DNA from: an uncultured Flavobacteriaceae bacterium
GTDB taxonomy: Bacteria; Bacteroidota; Bacteroidia; Flavobacteriales; Flavobacteriaceae
Direction of reading: 5' to 3'
Length of the DNA: 64,000 bases
Assembly (NCBI GenBank): GCA_943842625.1
Contig: CALTCK010000008.1
Span: 1 to 64,000 of the forward strand
The notes beneath the pieces are model-generated. The model ran no database searches. It saw only the letters and a program-made list of their open reading frames with translations, and was not told the DNA's origin. The first letter of the stretch is position 1. Each line of letters starts with the position of its first letter. The position numbers and the translations under genes are program-made. Of this stretch, positions 1-10,005 are shown in pieces.

Positions 1-11
1 AAAAAATAGAT

Positions 12-548
12 TTAGTCACCAATAAATCGTGAATCTCTATCCATAACCGTCCCGCAATTATCACAAGTTCTTAATTCCTCTGAATTATAATAGGCTTTAA
101 AATGGGGTTGAAAATCTTTTTCTACATCCTGTAATTCAAAATAAACTTCATGTAGTTTGTGATTGCAATTATCACAAAACCACATAAGACCATCTTTAAA
201 GTTTTTACCTTTTCTTACACATTCCACAACCAGTCCAATAGAACCTTCACTTCTAACTGGAGAGTGAGGCGTATTGGCCGGCAATAAAAACATATCGCCA
301 GGACCAAGCTTCATTTCTCGCTTTTGACCATCTTCTTGTATATTCACTTGAATATCTCCTTCCAGTTGGTAAAAAAGTTCTTCCGTTTCATTAAAATGAT
401 AATCTTTCCTGGCATTCGGCCCGGCAACAATCATCACAATATAATCTTCAGAAACTACGTATAAGTTCTTATTTGCAACAGGCGGTTTCAAGAAATCTCG
501 ATTATCTTCAATCCATTTGTTTAAATTAAAAGGTTTTGCAATTGCCAT
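12..548 (-). CDS. nbaC: 3-hydroxyanthranilate 3,4-dioxygenase
   Basis: Opens the ring of 3-hydroxyanthranilate in the kynurenine branch of tryptophan breakdown, leading to quinolinate/NAD or 2-aminomuconate. The 178-residue cupin shows the complete bacterial active site: iron ligands H51, E57 and H95, with substrate-binding R47 and R99. The C-terminal rubredoxin-like site is also complete (C125, C128, C162, C165), the same spacing as the characterised bacterial enzyme. An upstream in-frame TTG would add two residues; I chose the ATG giving MAIAKPFNLNKW. The gene is divergent from the beta-mannosidase operon and no other kynurenine-pathway gene lies in the window. Cytosolic. The alternative symbol is haaO. 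Confidence 0.95.
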   Translation of the reverse strand: MAIAKPFNLNKWIEDNRDFLKPPVANKNLYVVSEDYIVMIVAGPNARKDYHFNETEELFYQLEGDIQVNIQEDGQKREMKLGPGDMFLLPANTPHSPVRSEGSIGLVVECVRKGKNFKDGLMWFCDNCNHKLHEVYFELQDVEKDFQPHFKAYYNSEELRTCDNCGTVMDRDSRFIGD

Positions 549-743
549 AGCCAAAATTTTACATTGATATAGGTAAAAATACGGTAAATGGTTGAATTGA
601 AAAAGTAAGTTCTGTTTTCGTTTAAAGTGAGAAAGTCTTTAAATTACTTTATTTTGTTAGTATCACGTTTAAAAAATTAAACAAATAACGTAAAATAACA
701 TTTGTGTTTAATCAGCTTTAATCAATTTGCTTATTTTAGTTGT

Positions 744-3236
744 ATGAAAAAAAGTTTCTTATCTATTGTTTTATTGTTTTTAATATTTTTATCATGCAAA
801 CAATCAAAAAAAGATTTAGAATATAACTCTTTAGTAAATCACTGGGAGTTTTCTGAAAAAGGGGATTCTATTTGGAAACCTGCACTTGTACCCGGAACTG
901 TCCAAACCGATTTATTAAATTTAGGGGAAATCGCTCATCCATTTATTGGTACTAATGAAGATTCTATTCAATGGATTTCACAAAAAAATTGGAACTACAA
1001 AACACCTGTTTCTGTTACAGAAGAAACACTCTTAAAATCAAAACATTTTTTTCGTTTTGAGGGCCTGGATACCTATGCCGACATCTATTTAAATGATAGT
1101 CTTATTATAAAAACCAATAATGCCTTTAGAAGTTGGGAGGTAGATGTAAGTGATGTGTTAAAGCTTGAAAATGAACTAAAAATCGTCTTGAATTCTACTG
1201 ACCTTTTTGAAAAAAAAGAAACCGAAAAACTAGAGTATGAACTACCGGAATCTCCTCGAGTGTTTACTAGAAAACCACAATATCAATACGGATGGGATTG
1301 GGGGCCAACGATCAAAACAATGGGAATTACTAAAGATATCACTCTTATTTCCTATGATAAAATTCGTTTTAAAAGTGTATTTCTAAAAACTAATTCCATT
1401 TCAGAAGCAAAGGCTGAAATTTCTGCTGAATTAACCATCAACACTCAAATTCAAGAAGAAGTCATTATTAAAATAACAAATAATAATACAAAAGAAATAT
1501 TTGAATCTATCATTACTGTTTTTCCTGAGCAACAAGAATACAAAGTGCCTTTTTTAATAAAAAATCCAGAACTATGGTGGACCCATAATTTAGGTAATCC
1601 TTTTTTATACGATATTGATGTGGAGCTTTTAAATGAAGGGTATCGTAATACTTTTTTTAAAAAAAAACTAGGAATTCGGTCAATCGAACTAATTACCGAG
1701 AAAGACTCTATTGGGGAAAGTTTTTACTTTAAACTAAATGGCAAACCGGTTTACATGAAAGGCGCCAACTATATTCCACAAAACATATTTCTCTCCGAAG
1801 TTGATCAAGGAGATTATGTTAAATTAATCAATGATGTCGTAGCCTCCAATATGAATATGCTTCGTGTTTGGGGAGGAGGATTTTATGAAGACAACTTTTT
1901 TTACCAACTCTGTGATGCAAAAGGTGTTTTGGTTTGGCAAGATTTTATGTTTGCTTGCGCAATGTACCCAGGAAATAAGGCATTTCTAGAAAATATAAAA
2001 CAGGAGGCCATTGAAAACGTAAAAAGATTGCGGCAAAATCCAAGTATCGCATTATGGTGTGGAAATAATGAAAATAGTGAAGGATGGCATCGATGGGGCT
2101 GGAAAGATGGTAAAACCAAAGCTCAAAAACAAGAAATTTGGAATGGGTATAATGCTGTGTTTAATCATATTTTACCTCAAATAGTGGACAGCTTGCATCC
2201 TTCAGTTTCGTATTGGGAGAGTTCTCCTAAATTTGGTCGAGGAGATAAAAGATATCAATTTCAGGGGGATGCACACGATTGGTGGGTTTGGCATGACGGC
2301 TATCCTTTTGAGCATTTTGAAGAAGAAGTCCCGCGATTTATGAGTGAGTTTGGATTTCAATCCTTTCCAAGTTATGAAACTATTCAATATTTTACAGAAC
2401 AGGACAGTATTGATTTAAATCACTCTTCTTTTGCCAATCATCAAAAACACTCCAGAGGTTATTCTTTAATTAAGGAATATATGGAACGTGATTTCCCTAT
2501 TCCAATTAATGGAGACGATTATGTGTATATGAGTCAAATGCTTCAAGCGCATGGGATGACCAAAGGAATTTATGCACACCGTAAAGCAAAACCCTATAAT
2601 ATGGGTACTTTATATTGGCAATTAAACGATTGTTGGCCGGCAGTTTCCTGGTCAAGTATGGATGGTTTAGGTAATTGGAAAGCATTACAATATCAAGCAA
2701 AAAAAGCTTTTGAAAATGTAATTATTTCAACAAGTCAAACAGAAAAAAACGTAGCTATTTATATTATAAACGATACTTTTTCTGAAATGAAAAACAAACT
2801 AGTGATTAGTCATTTAGATTTTGACGGAAACGTCTTGTTTGAGGAAGAAATTGCTTTTAATAGCCCAATAAATAGTAGTGAAATCGCTTATAATTATGAC
2901 ATTTCTAACAAAAAATTTACAAAAGAAAATTCCTTTTTAAAACTAACTTATGGAGATGTTGGATACTATCATTATTTTTCAAAACCAAAAAATTTAAACC
3001 TAAAAAATCAGCCTATAGATATTGAAATAAAAGAAAATAATAAAGGGTTTTCAATCAAATTAACATCTGAAACATTGCAAAAAAACGTATTCTTATATTC
3101 TAAAACAAAAGGAGCTTTTAGTGATAATTTTTTCGATCTAGTAGCTAATATCCCTAAAGAAATTCAATTTAATACCACTATTAAATCAAAACCAGATATT
3201 TTATTAAAAACACTAAATCAATTCGTAAAAAACTAA
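744..3236 (+). CDS. Beta-mannosidase lipoprotein (GH2)
   Basis: A glycoside hydrolase of family 2, about 830 residues, the usual size for beta-mannosidases. It has an N-terminal jelly-roll sugar-binding domain, an immunoglobulin-like domain, a TIM-barrel catalytic domain and C-terminal beta domains. The acid/base is E443 in the motif WCGNNEN, and the likely nucleophile is E535 in MSEFGFQS. The open frame extends 14 codons further upstream, but the ATG at 744 gives a clear lipoprotein signal (MKK, a hydrophobic stretch, then Cys18 in LSC), so I use it. Its stop overlaps the start of the beta-hexosaminidase by one base, so the two are translationally coupled. It probably removes terminal beta-mannose at the cell surface or in the periplasm. 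Specificity for Man-beta-1,4-GlcNAc is inferred from the neighbour. Confidence 0.9.
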   Translation: MKKSFLSIVLLFLIFLSCKQSKKDLEYNSLVNHWEFSEKGDSIWKPALVPGTVQTDLLNLGEIAHPFIGTNEDSIQWISQKNWNYKTPVSVTEETLLKSKHFFRFEGLDTYADIYLNDSLIIKTNNAFRSWEVDVSDVLKLENELKIVLNSTDLFEKKETEKLEYELPESPRVFTRKPQYQYGWDWGPTIKTMGITKDITLISYDKIRFKSVFLKTNSISEAKAEISAELTINTQIQEEVIIKITNNNTKEIFESIITVFPEQQEYKVPFLIKNPELWWTHNLGNPFLYDIDVELLNEGYRNTFFKKKLGIRSIELITEKDSIGESFYFKLNGKPVYMKGANYIPQNIFLSEVDQGDYVKLINDVVASNMNMLRVWGGGFYEDNFFYQLCDAKGVLVWQDFMFACAMYPGNKAFLENIKQEAIENVKRLRQNPSIALWCGNNENSEGWHRWGWKDGKTKAQKQEIWNGYNAVFNHILPQIVDSLHPSVSYWESSPKFGRGDKRYQFQGDAHDWWVWHDGYPFEHFEEEVPRFMSEFGFQSFPSYETIQYFTEQDSIDLNHSSFANHQKHSRGYSLIKEYMERDFPIPINGDDYVYMSQMLQAHGMTKGIYAHRKAKPYNMGTLYWQLNDCWPAVSWSSMDGLGNWKALQYQAKKAFENVIISTSQTEKNVAIYIINDTFSEMKNKLVISHLDFDGNVLFEEEIAFNSPINSSEIAYNYDISNKKFTKENSFLKLTYGDVGYYHYFSKPKNLNLKNQPIDIEIKENNKGFSIKLTSETLQKNVFLYSKTKGAFSDNFFDLVANIPKEIQFNTTIKSKPDILLKTLNQFVKN

Positions 3237-5545
3237 TGCAGAAAGTATTCTATTTCCTAATATTTATCAGTGCAATTTTAGCTGCTTGTCAAAACCCAGA
3301 AAACAAAAGTTTGGACTCTTTCCCTTCTTTAATTCCTAAACCTAAAGAGGTTAAAATTAGTGAAGGTATTTTTAATCTAAATAAAAACTCAAGTCTTTAT
3401 GTGGATAAAGAATTTATGAATGCTGGTAAATTCCTGACGAATTATATTGAAAAAGGAAGCTCTTTTAAACTTAAAAAGTCTTCAGAAGATGATGGAACTA
3501 TTACAATTAAAAAGAACGATACCCTATCTAATGAAGGATATACATTAAAAGTTTCAGCGTCTGAAATTTTGATAAATGCAAAGGATGCTTCTGGGGCTTT
3601 CTATGCTATTCAAACCTTACGCCAACTAATGCCATTACAATTAGAAAAAAACCATGGTTTTAAAGAAAAAACAATTTCAATTCCGCAAGTAATTATAGAA
3701 GACAATCCAGTATTTAACTATCGAGGTATGCACTTAGATGTTGGGCGACATTTCTTTCCAAAAGAGTTTATAAAAAAATATATCGCTCATATGTCCATGT
3801 TAAAAATGAATTATTTTCATTGGCATTTAACCGAAGACCAAGGTTGGCGAATCGAAATAAAACAATATCCTAAACTAACTGAAATTGGGGGGTTCCGAGA
3901 TGAAACGCTTGTTGGACATTATAACGACGCACCAGTAACCTATGATGGGACGAAATACGGTGGTTTTTACTCACAAGAAGATGTAAAAGAAATTGTCGAT
4001 TTTGCAAAAAAACATGAAGTTACTATTATTCCAGAAATAGAAATGCCAGGTCATTCGCAAGCGGCAATTAGTGCTTATCCAGCATTGGGCTGTACCAGCG
4101 AGCAATTAGAGGTAGCAACAACTTGGGGGATATTTGAAAATATTTATTGTCCCAATGAAGATACTTTTACTTTTTTAGAAAATGTGTTGTCCGAAGTGAT
4201 GGCATTATTTCCTGGAGATTATATTCATATTGGTGGGGATGAAGCCCCAAAAAAACAATGGAAAAATTGCGTTCATTGCCAGCAATTAATCAAAGATTTA
4301 GATGTAAAAGACGAGCACGGATTGCAAAGTTATTTTATCACCCGAATGGAAAAATTTATCAATAGTAAAGGCAAAAAAATTATTGGTTGGGATGAAATTT
4401 TAGAAGGAGGATTGGCGCCTAATGCAACCGTAATGTCTTGGCGAGGAACCCAAGGAGCTATTGATGCGGCAAAAAAAGGTCACGACGTAATATTAACCCC
4501 TACTTCTCATGCATATTTTGATTATTATCAATCTAATAATGAAAATGAACCCTTAGCAATAGGTGGTTTTTTACCTTTAGAAAAAGTGTATCGTTTTAAT
4601 CCCATACCATCAGAGTTGAATAAGGAGGAAGAAAAACTTGTGCTTGGGGCTCAAGGAAATGTTTGGACCGAATATATGAAAACAGAAGATCAAGTAGAAT
4701 ATATGATATTCCCGAGAATATTAGCAATGAGTGAGGTGGTTTGGAGTGGTGCTACCAAAAATCTTGAAGGTGACTATCCTAATTTTCTTTCAAGAACAGA
4801 AATTTTTAACGAACGGCTTCGTGGACTAGAAATAAATTATGCCAATCATTTGTATGAAATTGAAGGTACTATCATTAATGAAAAAGGTAAAATAAGTTAT
4901 CAGTTATCAACGCCTATTTCTGGCAAAGAAATTCGATATACAATGGATGGTAACAAGGTTGATTTTTCTTCTAAATTATACAACCGAGGTATCATGATTA
5001 CTGATAATACAACAATACAAGCAGGAGTATTTAAGGACAATCAATTGGTAAGTAGTATTTTTTCAGAAACAATAAATTATCATAAAGCAGTAAAAGGAAA
5101 TATTACTATAAACCCAGCTCCTCATACGTCGTATAACGCAGGTGGAAATCAGGCATTAATTAATGGAATTCATGGAAGTGACAAGAGGTATGGAGATAAA
5201 GAGTGGCTAGGATTCTGGGGTGACGATATAGAAATTAAGATCGCTTTAAATGAAGAAACAACCATAAACTCGATAACAACCCGTTTTTATAATACCAATG
5301 GACAATGGATTTATGCTCCTAAAAATATTGATATCTCGTATTCGCTGGATGGAAAAAAATATCATTTATTAAAAGAAGTAGAACTATATAGTACTGACCG
5401 TATTGTTAAAATCAAAGCGGTATTTGACGCTGTAAATGCAAAATATTTAAAAATATTAGCTCGCAATTATGGAGTAATTCCTGAAGGTAAACAAGGTGCT
5501 GGTAATAAAGCTTGGACCTTTATTGATGAAATTATTGTAGAATGA
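3236..5545 (+). CDS. Beta-N-acetylhexosaminidase lipoprotein (GH20)
   Basis: A family 20 hexosaminidase of 769 residues. It has a lipoprotein signal (Cys18 in LAAC), a GH20b-type N-terminal domain to about residue 150, and a catalytic TIM barrel from about 155 to 500. The diagnostic Asp-Glu pair is D335-E336 in HIGGDEAP, and the barrel also carries HWHLTEDQGWR. A chitobiase-like beta domain (about 540-610) and a discoidin/F5-8-type C-terminal domain (about 625-769) follow; the latter probably binds glycan. It works by substrate-assisted catalysis through the 2-acetamido group. Its ATG overlaps the beta-mannosidase stop (TAATG), and its own stop overlaps the cutC start by four bases (ATGA). 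The operon fits sequential removal of beta-Man and beta-GlcNAc. Confidence 0.93.
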   Translation: MQKVFYFLIFISAILAACQNPENKSLDSFPSLIPKPKEVKISEGIFNLNKNSSLYVDKEFMNAGKFLTNYIEKGSSFKLKKSSEDDGTITIKKNDTLSNEGYTLKVSASEILINAKDASGAFYAIQTLRQLMPLQLEKNHGFKEKTISIPQVIIEDNPVFNYRGMHLDVGRHFFPKEFIKKYIAHMSMLKMNYFHWHLTEDQGWRIEIKQYPKLTEIGGFRDETLVGHYNDAPVTYDGTKYGGFYSQEDVKEIVDFAKKHEVTIIPEIEMPGHSQAAISAYPALGCTSEQLEVATTWGIFENIYCPNEDTFTFLENVLSEVMALFPGDYIHIGGDEAPKKQWKNCVHCQQLIKDLDVKDEHGLQSYFITRMEKFINSKGKKIIGWDEILEGGLAPNATVMSWRGTQGAIDAAKKGHDVILTPTSHAYFDYYQSNNENEPLAIGGFLPLEKVYRFNPIPSELNKEEEKLVLGAQGNVWTEYMKTEDQVEYMIFPRILAMSEVVWSGATKNLEGDYPNFLSRTEIFNERLRGLEINYANHLYEIEGTIINEKGKISYQLSTPISGKEIRYTMDGNKVDFSSKLYNRGIMITDNTTIQAGVFKDNQLVSSIFSETINYHKAVKGNITINPAPHTSYNAGGNQALINGIHGSDKRYGDKEWLGFWGDDIEIKIALNEETTINSITTRFYNTNGQWIYAPKNIDISYSLDGKKYHLLKEVELYSTDRIVKIKAVFDAVNAKYLKILARNYGVIPEGKQGAGNKAWTFIDEIIVE

Positions 5546-6241
5546 TTGTAGAGATTTGCGCCAATTCTTTCGAAAGTGCTGTGGCTGCTCAACGCGGAGG
5601 AGCAGACCGCATTGAATTATGCACACAACTAGCTGTTGGTGGATTAACCCCGTCGCGTCATTTAATTAAAAAAGTGGTGTCGAAACTTTCCATTCCCATT
5701 CATGTTTTAATTAGGCCTAGAAAAGGTGATTTTTGTTACTCTAAGGAAGAATTAAATATCATGAAAAACGATATTGAATTTTGCAAATACTTAGGTTGTT
5801 CGGGTGTCGTTAGTGGTGTTTTACGATCAGATTTAACAATAGATTTGATTGCCATAAAACAATTAATTGAAGCCGCAGATGGACTTGATTTTACTTTTCA
5901 TAGAGCATTTGATTGTGTGAAAGATCCTCTAGTATCATTAGAAAATTTGATAGACTTAAAGATTAAAAGAGTTTTAAGCTCTGGATTAAAACCCAGTGCA
6001 ATAGAAGGAATTTCTTTATTATCTGATATGAATAAATTAGCAAATCAACAAATTGAGATTATGCCTGGCAGTGGGATTAATTTGGGGAATGTATTGCGAT
6101 TTAAAAATAAAGGGTTTACTAGTATTCATCTTTCTGCAACTACAACAACCAGAAAAAAAATCAGCTTCATTTTTTGAAGGAGGCACCGAAGGAGTATCAG
6201 ATGAAAAAACAATCCGAAAAATTATATCTTTAGTTTCCTGA
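5542..6241 (+). pseudogene. cutC: CutC family protein, frameshifted near the 3' end
   Basis: A CutC-type TIM-barrel protein that starts MIVEICANSFESA and overlaps the hexosaminidase stop by four bases. The first frame runs to 6177. The family's C-terminal part (SASFFEGGTEG and onward) continues in the next frame to 6241. Removing one A from the eight-A run at 6153-6160 restores a 232-residue protein, the normal length. CutC was named for copper homeostasis, but in Bacteroidota it commonly sits with glycoside hydrolases; the last steps of glycan handling are a plausible role, by inference. The break looks like one extra homopolymer base rather than decay, since the rest is intact. Confidence 0.85.
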
Positions 6242-6243
6242 AA

Positions 6244-6718
6244 TTAAATGCCCCAATTTTTATAAGGCACTCTACTTAATTGAGAATTATAGTAACGGAT
6301 ATCTCCTGTAACTTCTTTTCCGAGCCAATCTGGTTTATCAAAACCTTCATTTTCTTCAGATAATTCAATTTCAGCAATAATGAGTCCTTTATTTTCTGCA
6401 GAAAACTCGTCTACCTCAAAAATATGATTGCCTACTTTAATTTCATAGCGAATTTTTTCAATAAGATTAGGTTCACATAATTCTATTAGTTGTTCGGCCT
6501 CTTTCACAGCTATTTTTTTCTCCCACTCGAATCTGGTAGTCCCTTCGTTATTGGAAATTCCTTTTATGGTAATGTAATGCCTCTTCTCCTTTTATTCTAA
6601 CCCTAACGGTTCGTTCTTTATGAGTATTTAAAAAGCCTTGTACAATGGGGGTTCTTTTATAGGCCTGCTCTTTGTACTTATCTGAAACTATTAAAAATTT
6701 TCTTTCAATTTCTATCAT
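6244..6718 (-). pseudogene. CYTH-domain triphosphatase, frameshifted
   Basis: A small CYTH/triphosphate tunnel metalloenzyme of about 157 residues once repaired. The N-terminal ExExK signature is present in MIEIERKF, followed by VRVRIKG and later acidic and basic strands (FEVDEFSAENKG, AEIELSEENE) that line the tunnel. The C-terminal frame opens at 6507 and the N-terminal frame is read from 6718. One extra base near 6580 (GG where one G gives EEHYITIKG) separates them. Short bacterial CYTH proteins of this length hydrolyse inorganic triphosphate or short polyphosphate; the substrate here is inferred. It converges on cutC with two bases between the stops, and its start is divergent from dinB. 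An alternative ATG lies two codons upstream. Confidence 0.82.
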
Positions 6719-6795
6719 ATTCATTTTCCGTAAAAACGGAAATCTTTTAATTTATAATTCACAAATAATTATCTAAGATATTATAAATTTATAGG

Positions 6796-7894
6796 ATGAA
6801 GGAAGAACTTCTCCAAAGAAAAATAATACACGTGGATATGGATGCATTTTATGCCTCTGTTGAGCAATTGGACAACCCAGAATTGAGAGGGAAAGCCTGT
6901 TGCTGTTGGTGGAACCTCAAAGCGTGGAGTGGTAAGTGCTGCAAGTTATGAGGCTCGAAAATTTGGAGTTCGTTCTGCCATGAGTAGTGTCATGGCAATA
7001 CAAAATTGTCCAGATCTCATCTTTGTAAAATCTAACTTTAAACGATACCATGAAGTATCGAATCAAATTAGAAAAATATTTTACGAATACACCGACAAAG
7101 TCGAGCCTTTATCCTTGGACGAAGCATACTTAGATGTAACAGAAAATAAAAAAGGAAACCCAAGCGCCTCACTAATTGCTAAAGAAATTAGAAAAAAAAT
7201 AAAAGAAGAAACAGGTTTAAATGCCTCAGCAGGTATCTCTATTAATAAATTTATAGCAAAAGTAGCGAGTGATATCAACAAACCCAATGGGCAAAAAACA
7301 GTTCCTCCTAATGAGGTTATTGATTTTTTAGAAAAATTAGATATTAAAAAGTTTTTTGGAGTTGGAAAAGTAACCGTTCAGAAAATGTATCGCCATGGTA
7401 TTTTTACTGGTAAAGACTTAAAAGAAAAATCTAATGAATATTTAGATGAACATTTTGGCAAGAGTGGACGGTTTTATTACAACGTTGTAAGAGGCAAACA
7501 TTTTAGCGAAGTAAAAACCTCTAGAACTCGAAAATCGCTTGCAGCAGAACGTACTTTTAGCGAGAATATCTCTTCAGAAATATTTATGATTAAAAAACTA
7601 GAAGATATTGCAAAAGAGGTTGAAAAACGCCTTAAGAAAAGTAAGGTCGCAGGAAAAACAGTTACCCTTAAAATTAAATACAGTGATTTTACATTACAAA
7701 CTAGAAGCAAAACGTTGCCCTACTATATTTCAGATAAAAATGTAATGGTCGAAACTGTTAAAGAATTGTTATATCAATCGACTATGAAAAATTCGGTACG
7801 ATTGTTGGGCATTTCATTATCTAACCTCAATAATGATAGAGGAAAGCCCGCTAAAGAAAAGGTCGTAGCGGTTCAATTAAAATTCGATTTCTAA
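6796..7894 (+). pseudogene. dinB: DNA polymerase IV, frameshifted near the N-terminus
   Basis: A Y-family translesion polymerase, about 365 residues after repair. The palm metal-binding motif [13 protein letters not shown] is at residues 13-25 in the first frame. The remainder is read one frame over, with the catalytic LSLDEAYLDVT motif, the thumb helix-hairpin-helix region and the little-finger domain ending in VQLKFDF. The first frame derails after NPELRGK. Removing one G from the GGG at 6889-6891 gives [15 protein letters not shown], as the family expects. An internal GTG at 6929 could be mistaken for the start, but it would omit the catalytic aspartate. The enzyme bypasses DNA damage as a monomer, normally with the sliding clamp. 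Confidence 0.9.
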
Positions 7895-7963
7895 TTAACA
7901 TTATAAAATTTCATATGTGATAAAATTACTTAAAATTATTTTTTAACCCTAATAACTCATATT

Positions 7964-8756
7964 ATGAAAACAGCAAAAATTTTAAGCTTTGCACTGGCAA
8001 GTACCACCTTATTTATTTCTTGTAAAAAAGAGGTTAACCCTTCCAAAGAAATTAAAAAAAATTCCGAAAACGAATTAGCAATTGTCGATACAACTATTAT
8101 CGAAGAAAAAACTAAAAAAAATAGTGACTACTTGTATGTTACTTCCTGTTTCGGGGCTAAGTCTAAGGGCTTATGCAAATTTACAAAGTGAAAAACTTGC
8201 AGTTATGCCTTACGGTACTAAAGTAAAAGTGGTCTCTTTTGAAAAAAATCCAACGATGAAAGTAGGAGATATAGTTGGTGGAATGAACGAAGTTGAATAC
8301 AATCACAAAAAAGGATTTGCTTTTAATGGATATCTTTCTAAATATTTCCCACCTGAAAAAAGAATTTCAGCTAAAAGATACAGTGAAGAGTTACAGTTAA
8401 AACATAAAACTGTAAAATATTCTGAAAGTAAATCAGGAACTGTAAGCAATCCAATTATTACTGAAAAATTAATTGTACCAGATATACAATGGCATGAAGC
8501 TTTTTATATGGCACAACAATTATTTAAATTTCCAAAAGAATTTGAGTTTCCATCTTCAAAAGGAAAAGAGAAAGAAATAAAATTAGAAAAAAAGTTTATG
8601 AAAGATAGTTGGGTAAGTGAATTACAAATTAATAGAAAAGAAAATAGATTTACTAAAATTGAATATCACTATAAAAATAAAGGATTTAATAAAGTAGTGT
8701 CTATTTACAAAGAAAGCGGGCAACTAGTTATATGTAACACCGAAGAAATTAAATAA
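7964..8756 (+). pseudogene. SH3-domain lipoprotein, frameshifted
   Basis: A secreted lipoprotein with a bacterial SH3-like domain. The signal peptide ends at Cys20 (LFISC). The first frame ends just after the opening strand of the SH3 domain (YLYVTS). The domain continues in the next frame as VSGLSLRAYANLQSEK and then PYGTKVKVV, the typical SH3 pattern. Deleting one C of the CC at 8145-8146 joins them into about 263 residues. The remaining C-terminal part (about 100-263) is lysine-rich and I do not recognise it. SH3 domains of this type often bind peptidoglycan or proteins in the envelope. A hairpin terminator follows the gene. Confidence 0.75.
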
Positions 8757-8780
8757 CCTATCAATTGTATTATTAAATTT

Positions 8781-8810
8781 AAGGCTGATCCTTAACGGTT
8801 AGCCTTTTTT
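8781..8810 (+). terminator. Rho-independent terminator after the SH3 lipoprotein gene
   Basis: An eight-base-pair stem (left arm 8781-8788, right arm 8799-8806, one G-T pair) with a ten-base loop, followed by a run of T. It lies 25 bases past the stop at 8756 and ahead of the DUF983 promoter. Confidence 0.7.
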
Positions 8811-8847
8811 AGTAACTCTAGTTACAGGTTTTTAGTTTCAAGAATTT

Positions 8848-8855
8848 TATATTTG
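8848..8855 (+). promoter_or_regulatory. Putative -7 promoter box (TATATTTG)
   Basis: An exact match to the Bacteroidota primary-sigma -7 consensus TAnnTTTG, 14 bases before the DUF983 start codon. I see no convincing -33 TTG at the right distance, and the untranslated leader would be very short, so confidence is moderate. Confidence 0.45.
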
Positions 8856-8868
8856 TAAAAAACGAATA

Positions 8869-9246
8869 ATGCTAGGTAAGGGAACAAAATTATACAGTAT
8901 TTTAAGATTAAAATGTCCTCGATGTCAAGAGGGTGATTTTTACAAAGGTCACCCATATAGTTATTCTGGTATGGGACGAGTAAAAGAAAATTGCTCAAAA
9001 TGTGATTTAAAATATAATATCGAACCTAGTTTTTATCAAGGCTCTTACTACGTTACTTATGCTTTAGGAGTGGCATTATTTATAGCCGTTTGGATTTTAC
9101 AGTTACTCTTTTTTCCAGGTGTTGACCCTGGAACTTTACTCCTAGCTATGTTGGTATCGCTACTTATCTTTTCTCCCCTACTTTATGCTTTATCAAAAAT
9201 TATGTGGATCAACTTTTTTGTGAAGTTTGAAAAAAAGAAAAATTAA
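8869..9246 (+). CDS. DUF983 family membrane protein
   Basis: A protein of 125 residues with two CxxC pairs in the N-terminal part (C16/C19 and C42/C45) that form a likely zinc ribbon. Two transmembrane helices follow at about residues 58-80 and 85-105. This is the standard DUF983 architecture. The function of the family is unknown; it is common in Bacteroidota and Alphaproteobacteria, sometimes near respiratory genes. It stands as a single gene with its own -7 box upstream and a terminator before that. No neighbour here suggests a role. Confidence 0.85.
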   Translation: MLGKGTKLYSILRLKCPRCQEGDFYKGHPYSYSGMGRVKENCSKCDLKYNIEPSFYQGSYYVTYALGVALFIAVWILQLLFFPGVDPGTLLLAMLVSLLIFSPLLYALSKIMWINFFVKFEKKKN

Positions 9247-9320
9247 TATTAAGAATTGTTTCTGATTATTTTAAAATAAACTTCGTTTTACTTTTAATAA
9301 AAAGATTGTAGATTTACAAT

Positions 9321-9953
9321 ATGATAGAGGTTTTAAAAAATAATTACGGTCATCTATTCGAAGATGAATTAATCACTGAAATTAATAGGATTGGAACTTT
9401 AAAAAAAGTCCCCGAGGGGCAAAAATTAATTGAAATTGGACAGTATATTAAATCCATGCCTTTATTAATAAGTGGTGCTATAAAAATAATGAGAAACGAT
9501 GATGATGGTGACGAATTATTGCTGTATTTTTTAGAGAGTGGAGAAACCTGTGCCATGACATTAACCTGTTGTTTAGGTCAAACCAAAAGTGAAATAAGAG
9601 CTGTTTCAGAAATACCAACCGAACTTATAATGATTCCAATCGAAAAAATGGAAGAATGGACTACTAAGTACAAATCTTGGAGAAATTTTGTTTTTGAAAG
9701 CTATCATAACAGACTTATGGAAATGCTCGAAACAATTGATTCTATTGCTTTCCTAAAAATGGATGAACGATTGTTAAAATATCTAAAAAATAAATGTAAA
9801 ATCACCAACGATAATACCGTTAATAATACTCACCAAGATATTGCTAACGAACTACATACTTCAAGAGTTGTTGTATCAAGATTGTTAAAAAAACTTAAAA
9901 ATCAAGGCAAAATTGAACTCCAAAGGAATAATATTAAAATTATAAATTTATAA
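9321..9953 (+). CDS. Crp/Fnr family transcriptional regulator
   Basis: A regulator of 210 residues with a cyclic-nucleotide-binding-type beta-roll (about 15-115), a dimerisation helix (about 118-145) and a C-terminal winged helix-turn-helix (about 165-205, with DIANELHTSRVVVSRLLKKL). It lacks the Fnr N-terminal cysteine cluster. It does carry three cysteines close together in the ligand domain (C77, C83, C84; motif ETCAMTLTCCLG). The downstream genes encode persulfide/thiosulfate-type enzymes, so a thiol- or sulfide-responsive role is plausible but inferred. A near-consensus -7 box (TAGATTTA, 9309-9316) lies just upstream. It probably controls the sulfur genes from 10.8 to 14.7 kb. Confidence 0.9.
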   Translation: MIEVLKNNYGHLFEDELITEINRIGTLKKVPEGQKLIEIGQYIKSMPLLISGAIKIMRNDDDGDELLLYFLESGETCAMTLTCCLGQTKSEIRAVSEIPTELIMIPIEKMEEWTTKYKSWRNFVFESYHNRLMEMLETIDSIAFLKMDERLLKYLKNKCKITNDNTVNNTHQDIANELHTSRVVVSRLLKKLKNQGKIELQRNNIKIINL

Positions 9954-10005
9954 GTTCAATAAATTTACCTTATATCTATTTACTTAAATTAAAATTTTAT
10001 TTAAT

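Noticed and set aside
6929-7894. A shorter DinB starting at GTG 6929
   Set aside because: It would lack the catalytic [13 protein letters not shown] motif, which is present just upstream in another frame.
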